Positions 1 through 11,800 of a stretch of DNA of 64,000 nt are shown here, in pieces. The notes under the pieces are model-generated. The model was not told the DNA's origin. It did not search any database and saw only the letters and a program-made list of their open reading frames with translations. The DNA comes from Alitta virens (taxonomy: Eukaryota; Annelida; Polychaeta; Phyllodocida; Nereididae). The stretch is from assembly GCA_932294295.1 (NCBI GenBank), contig OW028579.1:28221250-28285249 (forward strand). The letters are read 5' to 3'. The position numbers were made by a program, and so were the translations under genes. Position 1 is the stretch's first letter. Each line of letters begins with the position of its first letter.

Positions 1-475
1 AACATCATTATATTCTAAGTGAATTTTATGCCGATAAATCTGTCTTTTTGCGTGTTTAAGCATGCATTATTTACTAGTAAAAGCACAGAAAATACATAAA
101 TGTGCATTGCCTTCGTGCATTTCAACCATGATGAAAGATGGGGTAACTGCAGTTACCCCATCTGCTTTGCCCCAGAGATGTCTATGTCCTTTAGGGAATA
201 AACCTTTAAACTGCAATCTGTGTTGATATTTTGTTGGGCAAGGCTAATGGTCATTATATTGGACCTTTAATCCATGGTCAACTTGGCCTTATTAGAGCAA
301 GAACCATTACTAAAGCATACATGTCACTTTGGTCAATATTGACTAGCGCTGTCACTGATCTGACTTGCTTGATGATGTGCAGTGAATGGCTGTGATATTA
401 CGAAGAAAAGTGATTCTAAGTATTTCAATAAAAAATGTATGCTAATGAATCAGCCAACAAGACTTTCAGTGTACT
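1..475. other. Flank outside the repeated cassette, no gene seen
   Basis: AT-rich DNA with no reading frame that resembles a known protein. It is not repeated elsewhere in the window. Similarity to the other cassettes starts only near 475-480, at the sequence around 'aacaatgttt'. In units 2-4 the corresponding upstream DNA is the 3' part of the LINE. The stretch therefore looks like the left edge of the array, or the end of a cassette without the LINE. The one structured thing in it is a perfect palindrome at 137-162. Confidence 0.6.
137..162. repeat. Perfect 26-bp palindrome
   Basis: The 13-base arm GATGGGGTAACTG is followed directly by its exact reverse complement with no spacer. It stands alone in noncoding DNA and could be a cruciform or hairpin former, or a dimeric protein site. 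No function can be assigned. Confidence 0.85.
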
Positions 476-847
476 TTGAACAATGTTTAAATGAAAAACA
501 CAGTCACAGTGTGTACCTTAGACACAGGTGCTTTCCATCAACCTGAAAAAAATGTATTTAAAAATAAATCAATACAATTGCCTTCAATTAGCCTTTTAAG
601 GCATATGCAAGATGATTGGAAGGTAAATAGACATGCATTTCCACTGGTACTTTATTATCAGATAATGCAAGATGAAAACAAAGTGTACTGTCACCATGGT
701 GTCCAGTAAATTGATCTGAAAAATACTAATGCATGGATTAACAGCATTTGAACCATTTACCAAAGAAATAAACATATTTCACAATAGAAAGGATTACTCT
801 GCTATATTTCAGTGACAAACATCTATGAAAGACCATTGAATATAATT
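476..847. other. Upstream region of gene A1, shared by all units
   Basis: Sequence before the A1 start codon that recurs upstream of the other three A genes (about 20115-20433, 40275-40653 and 59065-59443) with small indels. It must hold the 5' UTR and probably the promoter. I see no convincing TATA box or initiator, and the short open frame in it is not conserved between copies. Confidence 0.5.
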
Positions 848-3800
848 ATGTTGGTTATAATTGCAATCCTTTCATGGGATGTTTTACCAGTTTCTACAGG
901 TGAGCTATGATGTGCTTTAGATTCAATAGTTTGAAGTCCATTCCAAACTATGAGTAGATTCATGGTAGGATTCATAATGCATGTCTAAATGTTTTTCATC
1001 TAAGTTTTTCAATCTAAGCATGGAGCAACACTACAGAAATGTTAGAAGTAAGCCAACTTTCTACCTGTTAGAAACACCTCTGTCACCATTAACTCCAAAT
1101 AATGACACTTCTGTCCTTTTTATGCTGCTCCTTGCTTTATTTTTAATATATATTACTGAAAAACAAGTCAAAATTAATTTTCAATGATACATCAAGTAGA
1201 ATCCAGATTTTTGATTATGATCAAAAAAGGTAGTCTTGACTGTGGGACTGTGGGACACTTTGTTATATTTCATTTTGTGCTGCTCCGTGCTTTATTTTTA
1301 ATATTACTAAAAAACGAGTGGAAATTAATTTTCAATGATACATCAAGTAGAATCCAGATTTTTGATTATGATCAAAATAGGTAGTCTTGACTGTGGGACT
1401 GTGGGACACTTTGTTATATCTCATTTTGTGCTGCTCCGTGCTTTATTTTTAATATTACTGAAAAACGAGTGGAAATTAATTTTCAATGATACATCAAGTA
1501 GAATCCAGATTTTTATCATGATCAAAATAGGTAGTCTTGACTGGGGAACACTTGATATTTCTCACCAAAATACATCCATTCAATATTTAATTTATCAATA
1601 CATTTTCATTACATTTTAGTAGCACAGCTTCATCCGCATGTTCAATTATGGAGAGACCTCATGCAGAATTATGATCGAAGAGTCACTCCAGTTCACAATC
1701 CAAACACAACAATTATCTTGGATATTGGACTCATCATCGAAACTGTCATTGATCTGGTAACAAAGACTTAGACATAGTTTTCGACTACATTAACAACTAG
1801 ATATCTCCCGTTATCTCTTATTTTACACTTTGATCCATAATGGAATTAGATCTCACAGACATTTTGCTTTTTTGTCCTTCAGGATTTCAAAAGCCAGGTT
1901 CTGTCAATACAAACTTGGCTGTACATGGTAAGTAGATTTTTTTGTTACAATCACCATAACAGGTTTGTCTTACAGTTCCAATTTGTCTGATGGCCTGTAA
2001 ATGTTTTATCACTGACACAATGCTGTCCATCCTCTTTTTTTTAAATCTTTTTTCTTGGCATACTTTGTTGGTCATAATTATTTGATCACTCTTAAGATGT
2101 GCTTTTTAACTACTAGTAAGCCCTTGAAAAGTCATGGGACTCCTTGTGGTGTGGCTGAAGACCTTGAGACCCAGTGAACAACACATGGCTCTGCCTAAAC
2201 TTCAGTTATACCAGAATAGCTCTCCCTATCTCTAGAATGACACGAATAACCTTTCAGTTTAACAAGTCATCAAATATAGTATCAAAGACTTATTGACTAG
2301 AAACTAGTAAAAAAAACTCTGGATGACAGCAGCAATTGCCAATTTATTTCATTTATGAGTTTTCGTACAGCAGGGCAAAAACAAAATACACGGGTACTTC
2401 AAATTTTACAGTGAATAAATGTCTCCCACTGAGTCCCAGACACCTTTGCTATTTATACCTTACAGCAGAACTCATAGACTTGTAACTAAACTCCAGAGGA
2501 TGTCATGTGAATCCAGGACTCTCTTTGGCTGAGGGACGGCCTTAACCAGATCCTGGATCACATGACATCCTTTGAAGTTATGAAATCGGCTGAAAAATGT
2601 GTCATCCTGGGCTTTGGTGTCACTTTCAAACTATTCAAGTTGGGTCTACAGTGTTGTTGCCACTAACTGCCTTCATCCCACCAATGTCTAGCTGATATAG
2701 CTTATCGGTGTTCCTGCTTGTTTATAATAGTGTAAAATATGTTGAGTGATATTCTTCTTAAATGTGTGATTATGTTTTCAATGTTTTCTGTCATTTGTAG
2801 AGTTGGAAGGATGAACTTCTGATGTTCAATGGAATGAAATACAACACAGACATGTTGTTTGCGGATCCATATGATGTTTGGATACCAGAAATAGCAGTAA
2901 TGTCAAGGTCAGTTCGTTGGTTGCACCATGTTCCATCTTAATACGTACGTCTTGCCACCTGCGTTTAGAATCACCCACAGTGTACTCCCCATCACCATCT
3001 GTGTTTAGTAAGGCAGTAAGCCATAGTCAACATAATATTGCATGCATTTAATATGAAACTAAAATTTCTCATTCATAAGATTATGGTTGAATCTCTTGTG
3101 GCATAAATCTTTTAGGGCAGGATAATGTCATAACTACTCATGAACATGAAGCATGCAATATCCATTCCAAACCCATGCCAGCTTCTATCAGGCACAAGTA
3201 CAGGAACAAGGAAACATTGTTCCTAGGCACATTTCATCAGCTGGCAGGCACATTTGGCAAGGAATGAAAATATGTTCAACTTTGTTGGAAATTTACAAAT
3301 ATTGTCATACTCTACTGCATCAATGGGGAGAAAAAGTAACAGAACATAGCACATGAAAAGATAATAGGATGATGTCACTACTTAATTGCTACATTGATGA
3401 CATCACAATATATATGAAACCTTCAAACAATACTTATCTGCTATGATGTCAGTGACCTCTTGTGGTACTGCTAGAGCTGCACACCTTTATCTTTAAAACG
3501 ATACGATACGTATCACGATATGGTAAAACCGATATGATACTATCATTATACGTATCATTAAGCTTTATGGAATAATTCTTTACGGTTGTTTAATGTAATT
3601 GCAATCAAAGTGGGCTGATATTTTTCTTCAATAGCACCAGAACATCTAGGTAGCAGGTTTCTAATTAGTAGCTCTGCACATCATTTAATTATATTGTTAT
3701 AATGAATGACGATTATCAATACCCGGATCGTTCTCCATGTACCGGTACAAATTGTTTATCGAGAACCGGTGTACAGCCTAATCCCTGCTTACCCAAAGTA

Positions 3801-5398
3801 AGCCACCTATAGCCAGACAGTTCTGTTTAGTAGCAGGTAGCATCATAAAGCAGAAGTTGTCTAGCTTGGTCTAGGTTCAATTCAACAAGCCGTTTTTAAT
3901 TAAACTAACCATATCTTGTAAGTTTACGTCGCTGAAACTTTATAGAGTTATTCCTCTTCTGCTGCTTTAGTGTGAATAGTAATTTTCGTGAGCTTGAGAG
4001 GAGTGGAAACAGGCTGACTATTCTGCCTGATGGACAAGTAATTTGGATGCCTGTTGGAGCCTTCAGAATCTACTGTCCTGTAAAGGTAAATCAATTTAAT
4101 CTTGAAGATGTGATCAAACTCAATTCAGTTGGCCTTTATTGCTTTGAGCCCATTAAAGACAATGTATCTTGTAAATTTCTAGGTTGCATATTTCCCATTC
4201 GATAGACAAAACTGTTCAATAATGCTGATGTCATGGACCCAATCCACCAGACAGCTCAAAATGACAGCAACAAAAACGTTCGATATGGTAAAAGCACTAC
4301 CATCTGACACCTGGAAGATGGACGCTAAACCCTGTTATATCGAGGAATACCTCCATAGAGAAACTTTTCACATTTTAGTGTGTCAAATAATTCTTCATAG
4401 ACAACCATTGTACTTTGTCTTCTATCTTGTAAGTATTAGATTCACCAACCAAACAGACATTTAAATTCTTGACTATTTCATGCACTTCTAAAAATAGGAT
4501 AATTCTTTGCTTATTATCTTTTTCTCAGATCATCCCCTGCCTTATTTTAGTCATTGTTGGATCCTTCACGTTTCTCCTTCCAGTTGAATCTGGAGAGAAA
4601 GTATCCTTGTCAGTCACAATTCTTCTCGCCATGACAGTCATGGTGCAGCTCGTCATGGACAGTGTTCCTGCAACTTCAGGTGGCGTTCCCTTTCTTGGTG
4701 AGTTTATTTTAATTTGGTGAGTTGATTTGTGATTTTAAATATACTTCATAGCGCTTAAATTTAATGGTGTATACATTTTTTCATTTCACTTTATGTGAAG
4801 TAATTAATATCATTTGAATCCGTAGCCAACAGAGTGTTCAGTTTCTATTTTAAAAAATCTCCTAAAAAATGTTGATCTTTTAATTTGTATCTCAAGATAG
4901 TTCTGGACATGAAATCTCTTGATATGTGTTTTTGGCTTATTTTCAATCTTCTTCCAGGGCAATTTATCATGACGTGCATTATTCTCCTTGCAATGGCCAC
5001 TGCAATGTCTGTTACTGTGGTCAACATAGTAGAGAGGGATCAAAGTGGCATCCCCAATGTCTTTTGTTTCAAGGTAATGTTTACTTTACACAGCCAAGTA
5101 AGCAACTAATGATTACAAGCACACTGACCTTCTTTGAAATAATTCTTATCCAAAACTTCGATTCCTGAGCTTTTATTTGCATCCACAAAGTATGATTTAG
5201 TTTTGGTAATTACATGCTCAAATCTGTTCCTTCTTTTTGAAATAGAAATTTGGCGTTCCATCTGCACGAGTCAATGAATCTGAAGACAAAGCAAAATGGA
5301 GGAGGATGGCACAGTATTTGGACAGACTGTTCTTGGCAGTTTATCTCATGGTTACCATAGCACTAGTCATTTGGATTATTGTCATGGCAAATAAATAA
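848..5398 (+). CDS. Cys-loop receptor subunit, type A, copy 1 (intact)
   Basis: Predicted nicotinic-like ion-channel subunit of 379 residues at the cell surface. Exons: 848-899, 1620-1756, 1883-1927, 2801-2907, 3971-4085, 4183-4428, 4529-4697, 4958-5073, 5246-5398. All introns are GT-AG and the phases agree. Residues 1-17 (MLVIIAILSWDVLPVST) are a signal peptide. The Cys-loop is C149 and C163 with 13 residues between, including FPFD. The loop-B Trp is W170. Loop A reads WIPE instead of the usual WxPD. M1 spans about 229-251, GEK 256-258, M2 259-280, M3 about 292-313 and M4 about 358-377. The M3-M4 loop is only about 40 residues. There is no vicinal CC in loop C, so it is not an alpha-type subunit. 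The 45-bp exon 3 and the 107-bp exon 4 match the ancient nicotinic receptor gene structure. B1 starts 481 bp downstream on the same strand. The ligand is unknown. Confidence 0.9.
1119..1555. repeat. Tandem repeat, period 151 bp, in A1 intron 1
   Basis: About 2.9 head-to-tail copies of a 151-bp unit containing 'gtgctgctccgtgcttta' and 'caagtagaatccagattt'. The first copy is the most diverged and copies 2 and 3 are nearly identical. Reading frames running through it repeat their own peptide and have no coding meaning. A2 has the same array (20705-21141), while A3 and A4 carry a single copy (about 40920-41060 and 59710-59850). Confidence 0.9.
2498..2570. repeat. Fold-back hairpin in A1 intron 3
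   Basis: Inverted arms GGATGTCATGTGAATCCAGG (2498-2517) and TCCTGGATCACATGACATCC (2551-2570) pair along their length with one bulged base around a loop of about 33 bases. The same hairpin is in A2, A3 and A4. A diverged relative lies in intron 3 of the B genes, so it is a small dispersed fold-back element, not a chance palindrome. Confidence 0.75.
3465..3790. mobile_element. hAT-like non-autonomous element in A1 intron 4
   Basis: The left end 'tagagctgcacacc' (about 3469) and the reverse complement of the right end, 'taggctgtacacc' (about 3781), form imperfect terminal inverted repeats. The left subterminal part is rich in degenerate cgatacg/cgtatc motifs, common in small hAT elements. No transposase frame is present and I could not find a clear 8-bp target duplication, so the family call is tentative. 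A2 has the same element. A3 and A4 keep only the right part because a deletion starts upstream and ends inside it. Confidence 0.5.
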
Positions 5399-5879
5399 AT
5401 AAAATTTACTAAGATTCGGTTTGGTTACAAATGACATTAGTAATACAGACTATAGTGTCCCCGACAGACAGCACGATAACACAATTGAAGGATTCATAAA
5501 AATTCTGTCATAATTCATAGTAATGTTTGCGTAACAGAGCAAAGCATGGATTTGTAGTTATTAAATTTACTTAATCTGTTGTTCAATATTTGAATAAAAT
5601 GTTTTCATCATAGAAATGTGTTTTCATCAGCAGCATATATATCGATCAAATCTCATTTGTTGCTTCTTCTGTGCTAATGGTTTTTGGCTAAATACATAGT
5701 GCAGATGTTCCAAATATTTACCAACATTTTAATACAATAAATGTAAAGAAAATGTTGAAAAAGATCAGTTTGCTTTTCATAGTGATAGCCTCCACATTGC
5801 TGCACACAGAAGCCATAATGAATTAGACGCATTACCAAAAAAATTTAAGCCACATGCCAATTCTCAGGAAGAAACTTTC
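5399..5879. other. A1-B1 intergenic region
   Basis: Only 481 bp separate the A stop codon from the B start codon. AATAAA-type polyadenylation signals sit at the stop codon (tandem 'aataaataaa') and at 5593-5598. Nothing else is recognisable. The same short spacing recurs in the other units (480 bp in unit 2, 554 bp in units 3 and 4). Confidence 0.6.
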
Positions 5880-8800
5880 ATGCCGCTATTCACAATGCTA
5901 ATTTTATTGTGTATGTTCTTTGTGCCACTGGCAAAAGCAGGTGAGTCTTATTATTCTACTTATTAGTTTGAGTTTTAGAACTGATGACAATGCCAAAATA
6001 TTGTTCATTTGCCTTTGTCTCAACAGCATCATATCCGCATGTGGAAATATGGGATGATCTCCTGAAGAATTACAATAAAAAAGTTCACCCTGTGCAAAAT
6101 CCTGGTACTGCAGTTAACTTGAGTGTAGGAATAACCATTGAAACAATCATTGGTCTGGTAAGCACGAATTTCATGATGAAAAAGTCACTGGGTTATCTCG
6201 AATAATTCTGAAATGCTGGTTCAAAATCTGAAGTTAGAATTTCTGTATCATACCATGAGGCATATAAGTGAAAATTTGCAATTTTGGTAAGTTCCAACAT
6301 TCTTCATCACTCAGCAGCTGCTGTTAATCAGTGATACATCCCAGATAGCATTCCAAATCGGCCCAGCATCGTTTCCTTATAGGCTACTGTTGTTACAAAA
6401 TTGTATTAACATCGCCAACATTGCATTGCACCAATATTGAAAAGATTTGGAATGCCATCTGGATATATCTTATATTAAACTATGGAAAACTTTGTACATT
6501 AAACCAACCCAATAATTAAGTTCCTGTAAGGCGATTAAAGTGCTAAATTGAACTTGATTAAAGCTAAGGTTAATTTGTAACCTTCTTCTTATACTTCAAT
6601 ATTTTAATCGGAGAGTTAAAATGTAAAATAAACTTCTTCTCAGACCGAATAAAGATAATGCTGCTTAAAAAAGACATACAGTAGCTGCAGAATCATTGGG
6701 AGTATTAAAATTCACCAAAATTTTAATTTAGCCAAATTTAGCACTTTTAAGGAGTTATTTGCAGAGCAGGAACTATTCAGTTCTTGGGTTAGTTAAATAC
6801 AATGAATTAGTTTTTATAGACATGCAGAAGTCACAAAAGACCTATAAGTTTCATGTTGGATATCACTTGTAAACCAAAGTTGCAAAGTGTTGGAGACTGG
6901 AGAGCGTTGCAAACTTACTAAATTAAAAGTCCTCACGTGACACAGACAGATTCAGAATCAGAAGGCCTACGTCCAAATTTTTCAGAACACCATCTTTTCT
7001 CTGGATACCCAACGTTGAAGTTATGTTTACTATTCAGTGTTTTTTTAAGAATCTAATATAGTCCTTTTTATATTACAGGATTTCAAAAGCCAGGTTCTCT
7101 CATTTAAAGCGTGGGTATTCTTGGTAGGTAATGGTTTATAACAGTATGGATTAGGGTCTTTCTGAGATTGAAACATCCAGAGCCCAAATAATGTTATTTT
7201 CATGTACAAGCTTATTTTTATGCAGTTTCTTGTTTGCAGTTCTAATATTGAGTTAAATGCAAGTTAAAATTTATGATATCTACGGGATATTCTTTTATTG
7301 TTGTGTCATATTTACCTATTTAAATCAGCTAGTGAAGTCATTACAGCAGATTTCATATACTTGGAAACAACATCATGTGAATTTAGTACCCTATGAGTTC
7401 ATGGACTGCCTGAACCAGTGGGAGTCCTTGATTCACATGCTGTCTGGAGTTTAGCTCCTTGTCTTTGCATGAAAAACCTGACTAGAGAAACTGGAGTTTG
7501 TTTTGACCATTGACGTTATTAATACATTGGTTTTGAGAGTGGGGGCCTAGCTTAGTGGTATCACGCTGGGCTTCTAACCACTGGGTCCCGGGTTCAATTC
7601 CCGGTTGAACCTTAGTTAGATAGTTGTTTCATCCTTCATCTCACTGCCATGTTTCCTGCCTGTCCTAATTAGCCTACCAGATGCAGAAATACAAAGTGTA
7701 AAGCCCTAATCCGCCCACCCACCTTGGTATTGAAGGGCTAGCTAGATTGCCTGCACAATATCTTGTGTTGGTCACTGTTCTTTGAAGTCTTCATTAATGT
7801 TGCAAAACTTGTCACAAGAGGTCAACCTTTGTCCTCAAGGAAGTAGGATGGAGAATCACAATTGTCTCCATTTGTATTATAAACCAAAATGTTATACATT
7901 GCAGAGGCCAAAGGAAATAAGATCTAACTAACTTTGCATTAACTTCGCACTCATTTTCAATTAATTTAATTGCCTCTGTTTTTCTTAATTCTTGTCTGAT
8001 TTTAATGTTCCACAAACCAAAATATTGCCCAAGATTCACTTTACGTGAATTTGCTCCTACTTCTCCTCCTACTCCTCCTCCTTCCTTCAACTTATCACAA
8101 CATCTCCCAGCCTCCTCCTCATCCCTTCATATTCTTCATCTTCTTCATCTCTTCACCTTATCTCCTTCTCCTCCTCCTCCTCCTCCTCACTATACAGAAT
8201 TAATTATTATCAATAAATTAAGGTTTATTTGTTGGTCATGTCCATGTCCATCCTCAAGTGAACTTAAACTGGCCCATGACAACTTTGATTCAACTTTATT
8301 TAAAAAATATATATATAACTTACTACCAATTTCTTTAGGCTTGGAAGGATGAATTTCTAGCCTTCAATACCAGTAAATATGGAACAAGACGATTATTGGC
8401 CAGTAAAAATGAGATTTGGACTCCAGAACTTTCTATTCTATCCAGGTAGGTGGTTAAAATGAAAACACCATTATTAGATAAAAGAACACCTGAACAATAT
8501 AATTGTAATACCAAGATAATCAAACTGGAAGGTTATTAGGAATGTGTTTATAATAAGACAATAAATAACTCGGAAATATATAGTTTTGGCTAACTTCTTT
8601 ACTTAAAACTAAGGAATATTTTTACTTGATGAAACAATTTTTTTTTAATAGCTGGGGCAATTGTTGTGTACCAATGGTACTGGGCATCAATGTCTAAAGT
8701 CAATAAAGTTAGCCCAAGTACAGTGCAGTTGTAAGCACCCCGGGAATCGACTGTCTACCCACCACTTCTGGGCCCGCATTGATCAAAATTATTCATCGCA

Positions 8801-11800
8801 TGAGTTAATTTAAATTAAATTCTATTGACATTTTGAAAAAAGAGTTAAATAGTTCTTTGCATGCAAGTTTAAAATGGGTTTAACTTTCATAGGACTATTA
8901 CCTTACCTGGAATTTTGATTACTATTGACATACTAGACATTTAGGTATTAAGTTTAAAAGTTTCTAAATTAGTTTTAGGTGTTCTTGGTGATTTAACATA
9001 GTGAAATACAGAAAGAATAAAAAAACACCATCAGTAGAGTATTAAGAAGGTACAGAGAAAGCAACAACATGCAAACACAAAACTTTATCAAAATGTAGTT
9101 GTTGCCATTATTTTTCTAGTATGAATGACGATCCACCATTTGCCAAAAGTGAATCAAGTATCATCGTTGACCCAAACGGAGACGCTGTTTGGATGCCAGC
9201 TGCTATTTTTCACATCATTTGCCCTGTAAAGGTTAGCTTTTCATTTTTCCATACATTTGAAAGATAATATGTTGATAACTAAGCATGATGGTCGAGTAAA
9301 AAAATTTGTATTATAAGATCTTTCCTCAGTAGGTGCTGAAAGTAGGTCAATCACGGTGTCCGTTAAATTTTATTAACTTGATGGCAAACAAAGTAGTTCA
9401 ATAAATATTGTCTGATATGATGTTGTACCATTGTATATGCACAGGGACTTGCTTTGTTGGATTTGTATGATAAATATAAACTGATCTACGCTGTCAAATT
9501 ACTTGCTGCTCCCCAAATTCCAGGGTCTGTGGATGAGGAATAAAGTACATTTGATTCTGCTTTTAGGTTGAATACTTCCCATTTGATACCCAAAGATGTT
9601 CAATCCAGCTAACAGCATGGACACAACCTGTGGAGGCACTAACTATGTCAGCATCAGGAGGAATGAATGTCATCCAAAATTTACCATCGAGTGAATGGAG
9701 CATGAAGACTACACCTTGTATTACATCTGTTAAGGATTATGGAGATTTATACTCATCTTTCGAGTGTTCAATTATCCTTTCCAGGCAACCACTGTACTAT
9801 GTGTTCCATCTGGTGAGTGCAGGGTGAACCATGAAAGAAAAGATCTAATACTACTTAACCATAAGGAGATTTTTTGGCAGATATAGTAATTTTAGGGCTA
9901 TTTATTCGATTCTCCACAATGCAGAATTATATATTATACAAATAACATACTTGAATATTATTATTATGTTTATTCATACTCGAAAGTACAACCAGCCATT
10001 GGGACTGGAAATCAAAAAGTTATGAGATTGAGTTCAGGAAAAGTCCAAATACAATAGAATGAAATCACATAAAGGTTAACATTTGGACTTGGAAGAATTT
10101 AAGAAATATAAAAGTCATGTAGTACACAGCACATATAAGAGTTCATTGATTTCACATTAGGCTAGTCCACAGTTCTCAATGACTGCATTGCAGCAACTCC
10201 TAAGTAACTCCTGCAGTTACTCTGGCTTCCTGTGTGGCACATCGCTCTTGGCAATCCAAATGTATAATACTTAGAAACTGGAACAGATCTGATCTGACTC
10301 CCCTTTGCAAATCTAGTCCACATCTTTCCAGACAATAAAAGCACTTCCTTGCAAATACAGAGTTTGAAAGACTTAGAGCATTTCTCATAATGTGTCTCAC
10401 CAATGGAAAACTGTGGTTAAGACGTAAAACAGCAAACTTAATGAATCTTTTCACAAGCATGTGGTTTGAGCAGAGATAGCCAGTTAGGCATGGCAACAGC
10501 TGACAGTGTGTTCTAAATGGGACATTCCATAGTCGTTAATGCTCTTGCGAGATGTGATGTGTAGCTTCTGTAGGCTATTCAGGTTGCACAACTGACCCCC
10601 ATAAAAAGAGTTACAGTATGATTTAAAGAGATTGTTCCTGGATGTAGGCGGAACACATGCAAATCTGGAGAGAAACAAATTATGTAAATACTTTGTAAAA
10701 AGTGCATTTTTTGTTGATTTTTTTCCTATTTATGGCATGTGAAATGAAAGATGCACCTCTGCTTTATCTATCAGGTAAATAGATAGTTCCAACAATTATT
10801 TAAAAATGAATTCTGGTAAATTCCAAAGGGAATCTGGTATTCTTCAGGTTATCCCTTGCATGATCCTGGTTGTTGTTGGATCCTTCACTTTCATCCTCCC
10901 AGTTGATTCTGGAGAGAAAATTTCCTTGTCAGTCACAATTCTTCTTGCCATGACAGTCATGGTGCAGCTTGTCATGGACAGTGTTCCTGCTGCCTCAAAT
11001 GGAGTGCCTTTTATGGGTAAGAGACATAGAAATGTAAAAAATGTGTTTGCTAAAAAACTATGCGACATATAGTTTGTGAGGATATTTATGAATACAAAAA
11101 CATATTTCAATGATTGACATCAACTTCACATTTCACGATATCATATTTCAGAATTTTAAGTTATACAAAGCACTTCAATAAGATGTGCCATTCTGACTTA
11201 ATAAATTCCGTTATATATTTAAATTTGATCAATTCTATTCTATTTTTTAAAGAATAAAAATTTAAAATTCAATTTATGTACTGTTTTCAGGTCAATTTAT
11301 TATGACGTGCATAGTTCTCCTTGCCATGGCAACGGCAATGTCGGTCACTGTTGTCAACAGTGCGGATAAAGGACAATCAGATTCCAACGAGAGCAAACCA
11401 CACATAGGAAGCACTAAGGTGAATTAACATTCAAGCTTTTTTGATAATGTTTCAGAAAAACAAAAGAACATCTCAACATCATGCCTGGAAGCCAATCAAT
11501 ATATTTAAAAATACATAAGGTTTAAAGTAATAAATAACATTTATAGTACAAACATTGAGTATTCTGTGCCATGGCAATTAAAGATTGAATTAATATTTTA
11601 ATGGGTAAGATCATAATCAATATTAGTGGAATCATTAAATGTACTAAAATAAGTTAAGTATCATTGAAATATAGGATAGAATTTATTTTTTAATATAGTA
11701 GGATCCAATTGTTTTTCGGTCACATTTTATCATAAAAAAGCACAAAGTTGACAGAAGTGTTCCTCATATGTTGAACACCAACTCCCTAAGAAATAAGCAT

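Noticed and set aside
1184..1619. Repeated open frames starting MIHQVESRFLIMI
   Set aside because: They follow the 151-bp tandem repeat in an intron and have no homology or splice support.
3450..3800. CRISPR-like or satellite array from the repeated cgatacg/cgtatc words
   Set aside because: The words are degenerate, unspaced and confined to one end of a small transposon-like element in animal DNA.
7541..7612. A tRNA gene with anticodon TCT
   Set aside because: Boxes A and B are good, but the stems do not close into a full cloverleaf and a constant non-tRNA body follows in three copies. It is a tRNA-derived SINE.
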